Shown piece by piece: positions 12,601 to 23,830 of a stretch of DNA of 64,000 nt; positions within the stretch are counted from its first letter, which is position 1, and each line of letters starts with the position of its first letter. Location: assembly GCA_964036155.1 (NCBI GenBank), contig OZ038422.1, forward strand, positions 72,005,201 to 72,069,200, written 5' to 3'. Source of the DNA: Diploscapter coronatus. Taxonomy: Eukaryota > Nematoda > Chromadorea > Rhabditida > Rhabditidae. A program made the position numbers and the translations under genes. A model generated the notes under the pieces. The model was not told the DNA's origin, did not search any database, and saw only the letters and a list, made by a program, of their open reading frames with translations.

Positions 12601-14018
12601 TTCACGAAATTAATTCATCTCCGGGAAATTTGCAGAATTCATCCCGTTTTTCAAACAAACTGATCTCTGGCTTCCAAAACCGTATGGTTTCTATTTTCAA
12701 TACTATAGAAACTATATCATCAGAGTTAGAGAGCATGCGATTTGAAGAGAAGAAAAGAAATTTGGAATAATAGTGTGAGAAAGGAGAGAAAAAAGCCATT
12801 TGGTTTTGGCAGTTAGGGATCAGTTTGATTGAAATACAGGGTACATCTTCCTTATAAATTCAAAACGTTTTTTTTCCTATCATCGATAATTTTATTTCAA
12901 ATTTATTATCTGTCAGAATACCAAGTCACTTGTTATCATATTTGAGAAATTCAAATTTTCTCATAGAAAACTGCAAGTTTTGCATTCTCTTTATAAATTT
13001 CAAAGCGACGTTTATCATATCCATGTGATTATATTAGGTAGAAAAATGAGTGAGAAATATAATTCGATAAATTTGAGATATTTCTTTTCCTATAATGTTG
13101 TCTAATAGCGAATATGGGTTTTATTTCACTTTCAACACTTGAAATCAAAGCTAATTTCTCACACATGAAGCAGACGGTAATTCAATTTGCGTAGAAATTA
13201 CCCCAGCGAAAAATCATCTAACTCGCTCTTTGCTCTATTTATGGCAAATCAGACATTTTTATTCGTAATAAAGTCTGAATTGCATTCGCAATACAAGGTT
13301 TTTCCCATAATTTTCTGCCATCTCAGGCCTTTTTTGCCTAGCATATGATGAATCAAATGACACCTATTGTATGTGAAATTTAGACATCATTTCTCGTCTA
13401 TAATTTTTTTTTACGATTTTCTCAAATTTCACTTTACGGGTGCATGTGTGTCGCAAATGCACCACAAGCACTAGATATCGTCAGTTTATCAACAATTCTC
13501 AATTAGCGTTTCCGCAGTTTATATATTTTGGTCAAATGATCGCTTTTTGCGTGAGTACAAAAGCCATCGTCTGACAATGCGTTTATCTTCGAGCTTATTC
13601 ATAAGACTGCTCCTGTGACAAAAAGTTTATTCTTGCATGGGTGTTCACGTGGCTGTCTCTACATTTGTGTTTGTTAGAACATGTTGAAATCAAACACACC
13701 TAGCATTCATACGAGAATAATTGTAACCTTTAAAAATCACTGTATCTGAATTGTATTGCCATGAAACCTCGAGAAAATCATTTTATCTTGATCTTTTGAT
13801 TTTTTGCGGGCAATTTTATTTGTCTTAATTTATAGCTTATAGGATTTTTAATATCGTAACTCCATGTACTCACACTTGAGGAAAGCATAGCTTCTGAAAG
13901 ATATACTTGTGAAAGTATACACAATTGTACAGTTTTTAGTATATTTATTTTTCTATCGCTAGATATTTTTTGACTATCAAAACAATCCTTATCATGAATT
14001 TTAGGTAGTTCTGTCGAT
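9685..14018. other. long intergenic stretch, one foldback element
   Basis: About 4.3 kb of AT-rich DNA between the secreted-protein gene and trehalase. A foldback element sits at 10514-10634. A minus-strand frame at 11274-11420 (including NVVNEYHPLAEQIGFSKIPP) looks somewhat coding, but no flanking exons or family were found. Positions 12298-12770 are CT-rich and open in two frames without domain signal. The 3' part presumably holds trehalase regulatory DNA. Confidence 0.5.
10514..10634. mobile_element. foldback/MITE element
   Basis: GTTATCCTCAAGTTACTCTT at the left is mirrored by AAGAGTTAACTTGAGGATAA at the right, with a single-base insertion. The arms are about 23 nt around a purine-rich centre. 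No coding capacity and no family match elsewhere in the window. Confidence 0.65.
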
Positions 14019-17000
14019 ATGTTGAGGTTGTACGAAAGTATAGGATGCATATTCTTCCTAGGAATCCTTCTATTATTATTTTCATCCAGTCAAATCCTTG
14101 GATCTCCTCTACCTGAAACTGTCGAAAATGACAATGCCTCTGCAGTTACAACTCGATCAATTGACGATACCGATGCAAATCGAGTTGGAAACGAACTCAA
14201 CGTGGTAGGTTTTTGAATAAATTATGGAAATATTATCGGTCTAAAAATCTGGAAAGTATGGGAAATTATCATTCCTTCTTTATAATTGAACGTCAACTTA
14301 TAAGGAGAAAATGTTCATTGTTAGAGAAAAGCCTTTACTTATGATATCAGTTTCTTTTTACAATTTCTTAGACCTCAAGTTCAAATGCACATTTTTCGTA
14401 AAATAACTGCCCCATCAGCCTCTTTGTATTGAGTATGGACTCGGCCGATCTCATCGCATACTTCCCTCATTGAATTGATTCCATTCGCTAGTATAACTGG
14501 AACTTCATTTATAACTTTCCATTATTGATGACTTCTAAGAGTCATCGAGGTGTTAGAATCGCGAAAAATTCACGCGTGTCTTATGTTTTCTATTCAAAAT
14601 GGTCGCGCTTATTACTTTTTTCTGGCTGTCTTTGCCACTTCTCGGTCATATGGACGTAGAACGTATCGAGGTCCGCTTTTCCACTCGGTTCGTCAGCTCC
14701 TCCACACCCACAAACCCTCACACCTCCATCAATCAAATCTCTACAAGGAGATTTCTCACATTTTTTGTTTATCAAGCCAGAGATTTCGAAACGAGTTTGT
14801 AGCGTGAACATCGAAAGGGCGTTACTGCAAAAAAATCCGTGTCAAAAGAGTTTTTCATTTCCCAAAAATTCCACTAGTAGTTACACAATCAAATCAACGA
14901 CAACTTCGATATCGATTCTGATGAAAAATAAGAAAATTTCAGCAAACTGCTGAGGACAAAGAAATTGCAAAACTGATCGAGGCTGATCTCTTCACAGGGA
15001 GTATTCCAGTTTGTGATGAGGATTCAGCTCCAGGTACATGACAGGTTTAATAATTAGCCGACATTTGCAAAATAGGAAGAATAACGAACCCAACAATTTG
15101 AAAATAAAATCGCGTACAGAGTCTCTATTCATTCTTATTCGCCAGGGGTAAATTTGAAATTGCTGAGACGTCGCGCTCTGACGGAAAAGGTGCAACGTGA
15201 GAAAGCACTTTTTAACTTCCTTCTCACACTAATACTTCATTGCGTTGAATGCAAAACGACAATTTCAAATCTCCTCATCTAGTCTGATCGATGGAATTTA
15301 AAGATGCATAGAATGTGAAAGCCTTGTACGAAATTGATCAATCAATTTCAGGCCGATCAATGGTCTACTGCAGTGGTCGACTTCTTCAGGCAGTGATGGC
15401 AGTGAAGTTGCACGAAGACTCGAAGACGTTCGTCGATCGACCGATGAAGGAAAACCTCACGGGACAGATCGTCATTGACGCCTTCAATGCTAAATTTCCT
15501 CAGGTTCATCAGATGATAAAAGTATCTTCTTCAATTACGAAGAATTTCAGAACATTTCACAGTTGAACTATTCCGATGTCAAAGCATTTGTGGACGAACA
15601 CTTTGATCTCGAAGGACAGGAACTCGATATGTAAGCAGATGAGTCACCATAAATTAAGAGGGTCGATTTTCAGTTGCGACCTCCCCGATTGGAATCCATC
15701 CCCAACTCTGTTAAACCTTATCAACGATTCGAAATATCGTGAATTCGCGCAGGATCTCAACGCTATCTGGATTCAGCTTTGCCGGAAAGTCAATCCGATG
15801 GGTATCAAAATTCGTTTCAATTGAGTCACGAACTATTGAATGATTCAGTCGAGCATGAACCAGAACGATTCTCACTCTTCTACGTCCCCTACTCTTTTGT
15901 GATCCCAGGGGGACGTTTCCGCGAGTTTTACTACTGGGATGCCTACTGGATCATCAAAGGACTCTTGGCATCGAATATGACGGCCACTGCCAAGAACATG
16001 GTCCTCAATTTTGCGTACATCGTTGAGCAGCATGGATTCATTCCAAATGGAGGGAGGATTTATTATCTCAAGAGGTTAGAACACGTGTGTGAAGCTCGTG
16101 AAGAAGCTAGAGAAAAAGAAATACACTTTGCAGAATTTCACGTATTCGCATAAATTTTGATTTGTCGTGACGTAACAGCGTTGCACTCAATGAAATAGAT
16201 AAAGTTAGAAGAAGAAGGCAAAGAATAATCCTAAAATTTGTGTAATCTATTTTGAGTGAGCGAGATGTCACGACTAATTCAAAATCATGCGGTCGATACA
16301 AAAGACTACAAACAAATTATCCTGACATTTTAGATCTCAACCACCTCTGTTTGCTCCAATGGTCTATGAGTATTACGAAGCCACTCACGACATTGAAACA
16401 TTGCGTAAATTAGCACCGACCATTGAAAAAGAAATCAACTTTTGGATGCAGAATCGGTCTGTATCTATTACCGTCGACAACCAGAATTACACCATGTACC
16501 AGTACAGAACGTTGGCGAATACTCCGAGGTATAGTATAAATTGTATCCTGGCAAAACCAAGAAGGTTTAAAATGGCTTCAAATTTGGAAATATCATTTCT
16601 ATCATTTAGTAAATACTAATTTTTATAAAGTTCCATTGCAGACCCGAGTCTTTTCGTGAAGACGTGACAACTGCTAGAAATGTGAACAATAGCACCGAAA
16701 AACGGAAGCTCTTCCAGAATCTTGGTTCTGCAGCCGAAAGCGGATGGGATTTTAGGTCTAGCGAACTCAAATAAATTTCTGAAGTAAAATACTTATTTCA
16801 GTAGTCGTTGGTTCGCTGATGGTAAAACTCTATCGACAATTCAGATCACCGATATTTTGCCTGTCGATTTAAACGCTTTCATCTGCTACAATATGAGGAT
16901 TCTGTCGTTCATCTACGGAGAGACAGGTCAGACCTTTCCAAGTTTTAAGAAAAATAGAGCGTTTCTTCAGGAGATACTATCAAGAGAGACGCTTGGTACA

Positions 17001-18303
17001 ACTCATTCAGAAAATTCCAAGACGACTTCCAGAAAATGTTCTACGTTGCCAACTCCAGTGGATGGTATCTAGATCACTCGAACCCAAATAGTATCTCTTA
17101 TTCTAGGTTCGACTATAATTTGAAATCCCGCTCCCACAACGTCGACTTCTACCTTTCGACTGCTGTTCCTCTCTTCACTCAATGCTACGATCTGCTGAAT
17201 ACGGGGATGACTGAGGGTGTGTACAATATGATGCAGAGGAATGGGGTGTTCAATTTTGCTGGCCTTCCAACAAGGTTTGTTGAATATTTAGGTTCGATGA
17301 ATTCTTTTCTTGATGATTTCACGTAAAATTAGTAATATCATGAGTAATTATTGAATAACGCGTACATTACTTCATATAGCATATGATGAAGAACAATTCT
17401 TCGACGCTTCAATTAGCTTGATAATCTTATCGTTTTAGTCTACATGGCGATACAAACCAACAGTGGGACTATCCGAATTCGTGGTCACCTTTGAATCACA
17501 TGGTTATAGAGGGCTTGAGAAAATCATCCAGTCCAATGTGAGTTGTTGCACATTTAGAAATCTATTTTCCTTCATCAACAGAATAGCTTTAAACTACTAA
17601 GAAATAATCCATGACTAGACTCTTTATGAAGAGGTGGTAAAGATCTATGTTCTCATAAATGGGAATTAAATCGAGTCATGAGAATTGTGAGAGAAAATCA
17701 AATAATTTGCAGCTAATTCTCTTTCAGCTAATGAGATTCAATTCACATGTTCATTTTTGCAGGATGCAGCAAAAAGCGTTTGTGCTGGCTCAGAAGTGGA
17801 TAGACATCAACATGAAGATGTATGACTTGTACGGCCACATGTGGGAGAAATATGATGTGTCTGGGGAGATGAGAATGGCTACAGGCGGAGAATATACCGT
17901 GCAGGTAAAGACAGATGATTTAGAGGTTGAATCTTCAAATATCTTTTAAAAAATGCAATTTTTCGAATAATAATAGTAATATTATCATCATTTTTTGTTC
18001 GTCGAAGAATTGATATAGCTGTAGCGACAAAGATATGCACGATTTTGTTTTCATATAACCATCATTAAATATAATATTTTATAAATTTAGGCGGGTTTCG
18101 GATGGACTAATGGAGTAGTCCTCGATCTGATGCGCACGTACGGCGATCGGCTAATTTACAACCAAGCCACTATTATTGCGAATTCGACAGAACGCTATGT
18201 GCCAGTTGTAGAAACCAGCACAAAGGGAGCTAGTTCCAACTCAGTTCTTGTTTCATTAATATTTGCTCTTAGTGTCTTTTTGAGCATTTTTTCTTATGTA
18301 TAG
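14019..18303 (+). CDS. tre: trehalase, GH37, probably GPI-anchored
   Basis: Hydrolyses trehalose to two glucoses at the cell surface. Thirteen exons (14019-14204, 14943-15033, 15352-15503, 15551-15630, 15674-15801, 15849-16074, 16334-16528, 16642-16755, 16802-16926, 16971-17274, 17439-17537, 17763-17904, 18091-18303) join fully in phase to about 684 residues, a normal length. Residues 1-28 are a signal peptide. Trehalase signature 1 is PGGRFREFYYWDAYW near residue 232; signature 2 is QWDYPNSWSP near 541. The expected catalytic Asp is in SGWDF (about 388) and the Glu in GGEYTVQAGFGWTNGV (about 607), by comparison with known GH37 enzymes. The extreme C-terminus is hydrophobic after a small-residue stretch (GASSNSVLVSLIFALSVFLS), as in GPI-anchored trehalases. 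No frameshift or missing residue. Nematodes often keep several trehalase genes (tre series); which orthologue this is cannot be told. Confidence 0.95.
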
Positions 18304-19198
18304 ATGAGTTCATTTGGTGAAAAATCACAATTCATAGTAGATTCTAATGTTTTATCGTTATTCTTTACTTGTACATTCATTGCAGTGGTCTCATTATGAT
18401 CTCCCAATTCCTTTAAATGGCTAGTATAGGTTTTCTGAAAGTGTTAATATCGTAAAACGGGTCAAGGAAATTGTGTGTGGGTAAATTCTGAATTTACTAT
18501 AGTGGTTTGTAATGCAATAATGTTTTGGTTTTAGAGAAATAATTAATAAATTTGTACAGATTATAGACAGTATTAGATAAAAAGAATTACAATTAAGATA
18601 GTAGAGCGGTTCCATAATTCTCATATCTCACAGAATAATTCATTTCGAGACTAAATGACTGAGAATAACCTGACACTGAATATAATGATAATAAGTTGAA
18701 GCATTTTCCTAAGGGAATACTTTTCTTCTTTCGAGCTAATTGCGAGTCATTTTCATGAAATGCTAGTGTTCGTTAATTGATATCGATTAACTTTTAGAAG
18801 TTTCGCTTTTTATTTTTTAGTTTTATTTCAAAATCTTCTGCATATTTTTACCAATTATCTTACTAAAATATATCAGGAAAACATTAGCATCTTATATGAT
18901 TTTTTCACAAAAAAATTCTTAGATATGACTCATAGTTATAAATTGTTTACATCGACAACTAGGTTAAATCGGATTGTTTCGTTGAGTTTTGCTTTAGACT
19001 TTTTCCGAGTTGATGTATCTGTTTTGACAGTTCTGAAAAATAACAGTTATTTTCTTAATCTTCTCGGGTTCGAAGGACATTGGAAAATCACTGAACTAAA
19101 CTATGATTGATAATGTCTCGAATTTCCTATATAAATACGATGTGTTTTGAATTTGAGATAATTTTACTCTCAAGTCACTTTTTCAGAACAATCAGATT
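18304..19198. other. intergenic, nothing recognised
   Basis: AT-rich spacer between trehalase and the Cys-loop channel, both on the plus strand, about 0.9 kb apart. It is too long and lacks features to suggest a polycistronic operon. It presumably contains the trehalase 3' UTR and the channel promoter. Confidence 0.5.
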
Positions 19199-22100
19199 AT
19201 GGCGTTCATAATTTCACTTCCCACAATATTGATCTGCATATTTTCAATTTCACAGGTAATAGATTCTTCGTGGCTCTTTGAATTTTATAAAGACTATTAG
19301 GTGTCTGATGCCAAAATTAACGATGCATTTCTTCAATTTTTGGAGAGGTCCAATTACGATCATCGTCAATTACCGGATGAAAATAGTGAGTAAATTTTTT
19401 ATAATTTAAGTCATTGGTAATTGTGAAGAGCGGTTATGATGTTGTAGTTAGAACGCTGTGAGTTCGTAAGAAAGTTGTATTGTCGCTAAACAATATGCAA
19501 AGAAGAACGAAATTACAATAGAGTCGGATCCTTAGGCACTGTGACGATTATGCATACGCGGTTTGATAAGGGCTATTCTAGAAGATCCAGATAAGGCTAT
19601 AATTTTGACAAACAAGAATTTCTTGAAAGCTGCCAACCTATTTGCGTAATGGTCTGGTTGGAATAGACTTGGGGTTAAAGTATTGAGGTATTAAGATCAT
19701 GAGCATCAAGATCGCATAGACTGCGATAATAATGTTTACTATAGAACGAAACATTGTACTAATTTTCCGCAGACCAGAGTAGCAACAAAAATAATAACAG
19801 TTCGGAAATCGTGCAACCTCACAAGTTGATAATATAGTATGCGAAAAGAAGGGAGCCTTACCCTACCTTTTCATTTTCTCTACTCACACTACTTACCATT
19901 TCATCATATTGTGAGGTTGCGAGATTTCCGATTATTCGAAATAATATATAAAATTTTAGATGCGTTAAACGTAACGGTCTCCGTTTATCTCAGCGATATC
20001 CAAGCCGTGTCCGTTGCGAATATGGACTTCTTGATAGATTTGTATTTGACTGAGACGTGGAAAGATCCCCGATTGGTATTTGATCCGAAGCAGCTAGGAT
20101 TAGGAAACAAGGCGAGTATAATTACTTAGGGGGAAGGTCAACATAAGTTGGTGAAGCATAAAGAGGCTCCCCAATCCTCCCTCTTCTTCCTTCTCTACCC
20201 CCCCAAAGTTCTACCCACCGTAATTCTCACACGGGAACTTCTGGAGAACCTTGGGTTGGCAAACGGTGTGGGGAATCATGAGAGAAAGAGATTCCCACAG
20301 AAGCCTTCCTGAAATCCACGCGGAGAACTACGGGGAAGTCCGAAGGAACTTCTTACCCGCCCTTTGGGAAAGATATAGAGAACCATTCTCTGAGTAAGAA
20401 GGTTTCAGAACAAAATGCCCATGAAGATTCACTTGTGATCTATCTGCAATTATTTGGGAGACAATGTTGCTAAAAAGTGAGAAGTTCACCAAGAATCCCT
20501 CGTCAAAATAATAATTAACAAAAATTGCGAATTTGGTTCGGTTTTAGACCATATTTACGTTGGATGAAAGCCACATAGCGGAGATTTGGCATCCCGACAC
20601 GTTCATTCCGAACGCGCTGAGCTCCACCAATCCGACACTTGGGAGCATCACCCATAAGTCGAGCGCTAGGTTCGTCAAATACAGTAGCGGACAGAAGTAT
20701 CCGGCTACTCATGAAAATTTGAATTTGAATGCCTAGTTTTGACACTTGTAATGTGATCCGGTATAACTGTGACTGGACAATCTTTCAGCTTGCGATGTTT
20801 ACTTTATTTGTGCAAAATTTCATTTCAATGCAATCATTACAAATCTTAAAACCAATCACTCGAAGTCTCATAGGTGGTCGAATAGTTTTGTTCGCCATTA
20901 GCTCACAATAATAGACAACATAGAAACAACGAAGCCACAAAGGAGTTTTCGCAAAATCTAAAATAGTAGTCCCTCTTTATTAAAGGTCCACTTATGATAG
21001 AAGTCCACCATCATAAACTCGGGACTATCCATTTTCAATTCAGACCATCTTTGGAAGTATTTTATGATATGACGCTTCTTTTCATTATAATTTAGATTTA
21101 GTTTCGATATGAAATTATTACGGTCATTAGATAATAGTTTTCATGGTTTGAAATTAGTACTTTTCGAAAAATTTGAGGATTGTAAAGAAGTCCATGGACT
21201 TCTGTTTGTGATTTTACGGTATTTGAAATGATGAGGATATTTCTTAGATTTGAAATAACGAAGAAATATCGAACTAATAGTAATTGAGATGAATTGAGTA
21301 GGTAAAAGGGGCATTTCATCTTCTCTTCATTTCGCCAAATCCAAACATCCCATAATACTAACTAACTAACTATAAATAATTAAAGAATTCAGACTCGATA
21401 GAGATGGGCGAGTAAGGTATAGTCGACGATTGTCGTTCATTCTGAAATGTCCTATGGATCTGGTATGGAGTCGTGTTTCAATCAGATATTATTCGCTTTA
21501 TTTCAGCAAAGATTCCCTTACGATATGCAAAAGTGTAGATTTAGATTCGAAAGCTGTAAGTTTACCACTATTATTTTTGGATGCGTGTAGAGTTATCTCA
21601 GAAAGTTGCGCACATAATTTTATTCCACTTTTCTTCTACCTCCTCTTTATAAAAATCGAGTGGGATAAATCTACACGCACCCATAATTTTTATTAGAGCA
21701 GTTAATTTAATTATTAGCAACTCGAATGAAAAAATAAGACATTCCGAAAATGAATAATCAATTTTTCAACTATTTTCAAGATAGATATTCTGCTGATCAA
21801 GTAAACTACACGTGGCCAAAATACAACACGCCATTGCAAGGTGGAGCTGGATTCAATGTTCCTGAGTACCATCTAACTTCCTTATCATCTTCCCAAACGA
21901 CAGCCCAAACGGCTTCGGGTAAAAACGGAAGTTGCGTGAAGGAAACAGAAGAGAAAGACATCTTTTATTTACAACAGAATGATGAAAAGACAAACCTAGG
22001 GAGGACGATTGTCAGATAGCCTTTGCAACATACCCCGAATAAATTTTCTTAACATATTTCTCTCTTCGACCTGTAATTAGCCCAAATTTTCGCAAGTGTG

Positions 22101-23199
22101 ACATGGTATCAGTATTATGCGTTTTTGTGCGACTTACGCCCTGTATTTTATTTTCATCTGACGAAAGTGCTCCCTAGTTCTGTGAGAAGAATAATTTCTA
22201 AAGTGCATATTCTTTTCAACACTCTTCATTCAAATCATTGTGATTGCAATTTAGGAAATTATACCACTTTGAGTGTCTGTTTCGTGTTCAGACGAAACGC
22301 CGGATTCTACATCAGTCAAATCGCGTTCCCTACTGTAGCTATTCTCTTCATTTCATGGCTCGCGCTATGGATCGATCAAGACATTGGAATTCAGGCAAGA
22401 AATAATCATGCAACTAGTTTCAGTACATATTACTTCGACAAAATGCATAATTGACGTATAACACCTTTCATGAAGCTTTAAAATCTAATATTTTTGACTA
22501 TTCCAGGAGATTCTCACAATAATCCTGGCACTAATCGTTCTTCACCTTACCTACAATTCCTCGATGCCTCATGTATCATATTTGAAAGCGATGGATTTAT
22601 TTTTAGGCAAGTAGTTGCAAAATCAGCGATTCATGAAGGTCTTTCAGTCTTCTGCCTTCTGATTGCGTTCATATTTTTTGCTGTGTTGACAAGCATGAAA
22701 CACATTCGTCGGAAAATTGAAGAAAGAAGGTACGAAATTGAAATTCTCATAGTAACCTATAGAAACTCCAGATTAGAGGCAGCATTGTCTCAGAGCTATG
22801 ACAATGAAAATGTTGGATCGAATCCCCAAAGACCCTTGATTGCCAAGTTCAATTAATTCAACTCAACATTTTTCAAGATTTTTCTTTCAGACGAAGCAAT
22901 TTGAAGAAGAATGGAAAACTCGACAAAGTCTACACGGAGAATTTCCTGAATAAGTTCAGACTCATTGCACAGGTATGATGTTTATTTTAATCGCAGAAAG
23001 ATTTTATTATTAGATAGTCACGATAATTCTTCTCCTCGCTGCAGTTATCTATTTCTTTATTATCTATCCAGGATCGGGTCCAGATGTAAGTAAATTCAAA
23101 TATAGACAAGTGTTATCTCGCTAAAATTTTCTTTACATTTTCAAAATTCCTCTTACCATTTCATTAATTTGTTGCATTCAGGGCGGCTATAAATGCTGA
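19199..23199 (+). CDS. Cys-loop ligand-gated ion channel subunit (LGC type)
   Basis: Pentameric neurotransmitter-gated channel subunit, plasma membrane. Exons: 19199-19255, 19301-19385, 19960-20111, 20548-20669, 21393-21462, 21507-21555, 21781-21918, 22255-22394, 22507-22606, 22627-22729, 22891-22972, 23014-23085, 23182-23199; about 395 residues, all in phase. A signal peptide (MAFIISLPTILICIFSISQ) is followed by ALNVTVSVYLSDIQAVS and an N-terminal ligand-domain block, TETWKDPRLVFDP, typical of the glycine/GABA-like group. The 13-residue Cys-loop is CPMDLQRFPYDMQKC. M1 is around FYISQIAFPTVAILFISWL, the M2-M3 linker includes PHVSYLKAMDLFL, and M4 is IVTIILLLAAVIYFF. The anion-selectivity PAR motif before M2 is absent, so ion preference is open. 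Two introns start with GC (after 20111 and 22394). The frame is broken at 22607-22626 unless that 20-nt GC..AG piece is removed as an intron. The fourth intron holds a MITE. Confidence 0.85.
19800..19933. mobile_element. hairpin MITE (family with 41739)
   Basis: CGGAAATCGTGCAACCTCAC at the left is mirrored by TTGTGAGGTTGCGAGATTTC at the right. Arms are about 25 nt around a CT-rich centre. The same arm sequence, diverged, flanks the element at 41739-41862. It sits in the second intron of the Cys-loop channel gene, just before exon 3. Confidence 0.65.
20682..20898. mobile_element. MITE, Tc1-like (family with 7992)
   Basis: The left end CAGTAGCGGACAGAAGTATC is nearly identical to the left end of the 7992 element. 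The right end, in complement, is a decayed version of the same repeat. Flanked by TA on both sides. Internal sequence near the right end (AAACCAATCACTCGAAGTCT) also resembles the other copy. It starts only 12 bp after the donor site of the Cys-loop channel exon ending at 20669. Confidence 0.7.
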
Positions 23200-23830
23200 T
23201 CGGAATATTCATAAAATAACAGTTCAAATCAACAATAATCAAATAACGCCGAAACGTATCTCACTGTTGCGGACTAACAATCTATCCTAAAATTTGCAAA
23301 TAAAAGTTTTATTTAGACTATTTGATTGTAAATAGGTATCAAGTTATAACTATGAGTTCAAGGAAATTTATTAGCCATGTGATTTATTGCATTGCAAGAG
23401 ATTTTTTTTTATCATTTCAAGTACTTTCCGTATGAAGATGGCTGCATATTGCCTCCGTATCTACTTCGGATTTCCTTGCCATTTGCCTGTAAATAAATAT
23501 CCTCCTGCTAATGTTGAAAATTTCAATATCAAAATCATGAAACTACTCTATCTAATTAAAATATACCCTTATATGCAGCGAAATGAATTACTTATCAATC
23601 ACTTACTCCATATGCTAAACAGGGATGTTTGCGGTGCGGTGCGCCACTTTACTGCACCGCCAACATTCCTGTTCAAGTGTGAAAAGGCCAATTTCGAGTT
23701 TAATTTATGCAATCATAGTTGCACTCTCAGCCCCTAGTGTCTGCTCGAACTAGTTGTAGTGTTTTGTTCATTCGATTATTTGGAAGAATGAATGGAACCA
23801 GGACAGTTGAATATTTTTCCCAGACAATAA
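23200..23830. other. intergenic, nothing recognised
   Basis: AT-rich spacer of about 0.6 kb between the channel stop codon and the GM2-activator-like gene, both plus strand. An open frame at 23387-23737 has no domain signal. Confidence 0.5.
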
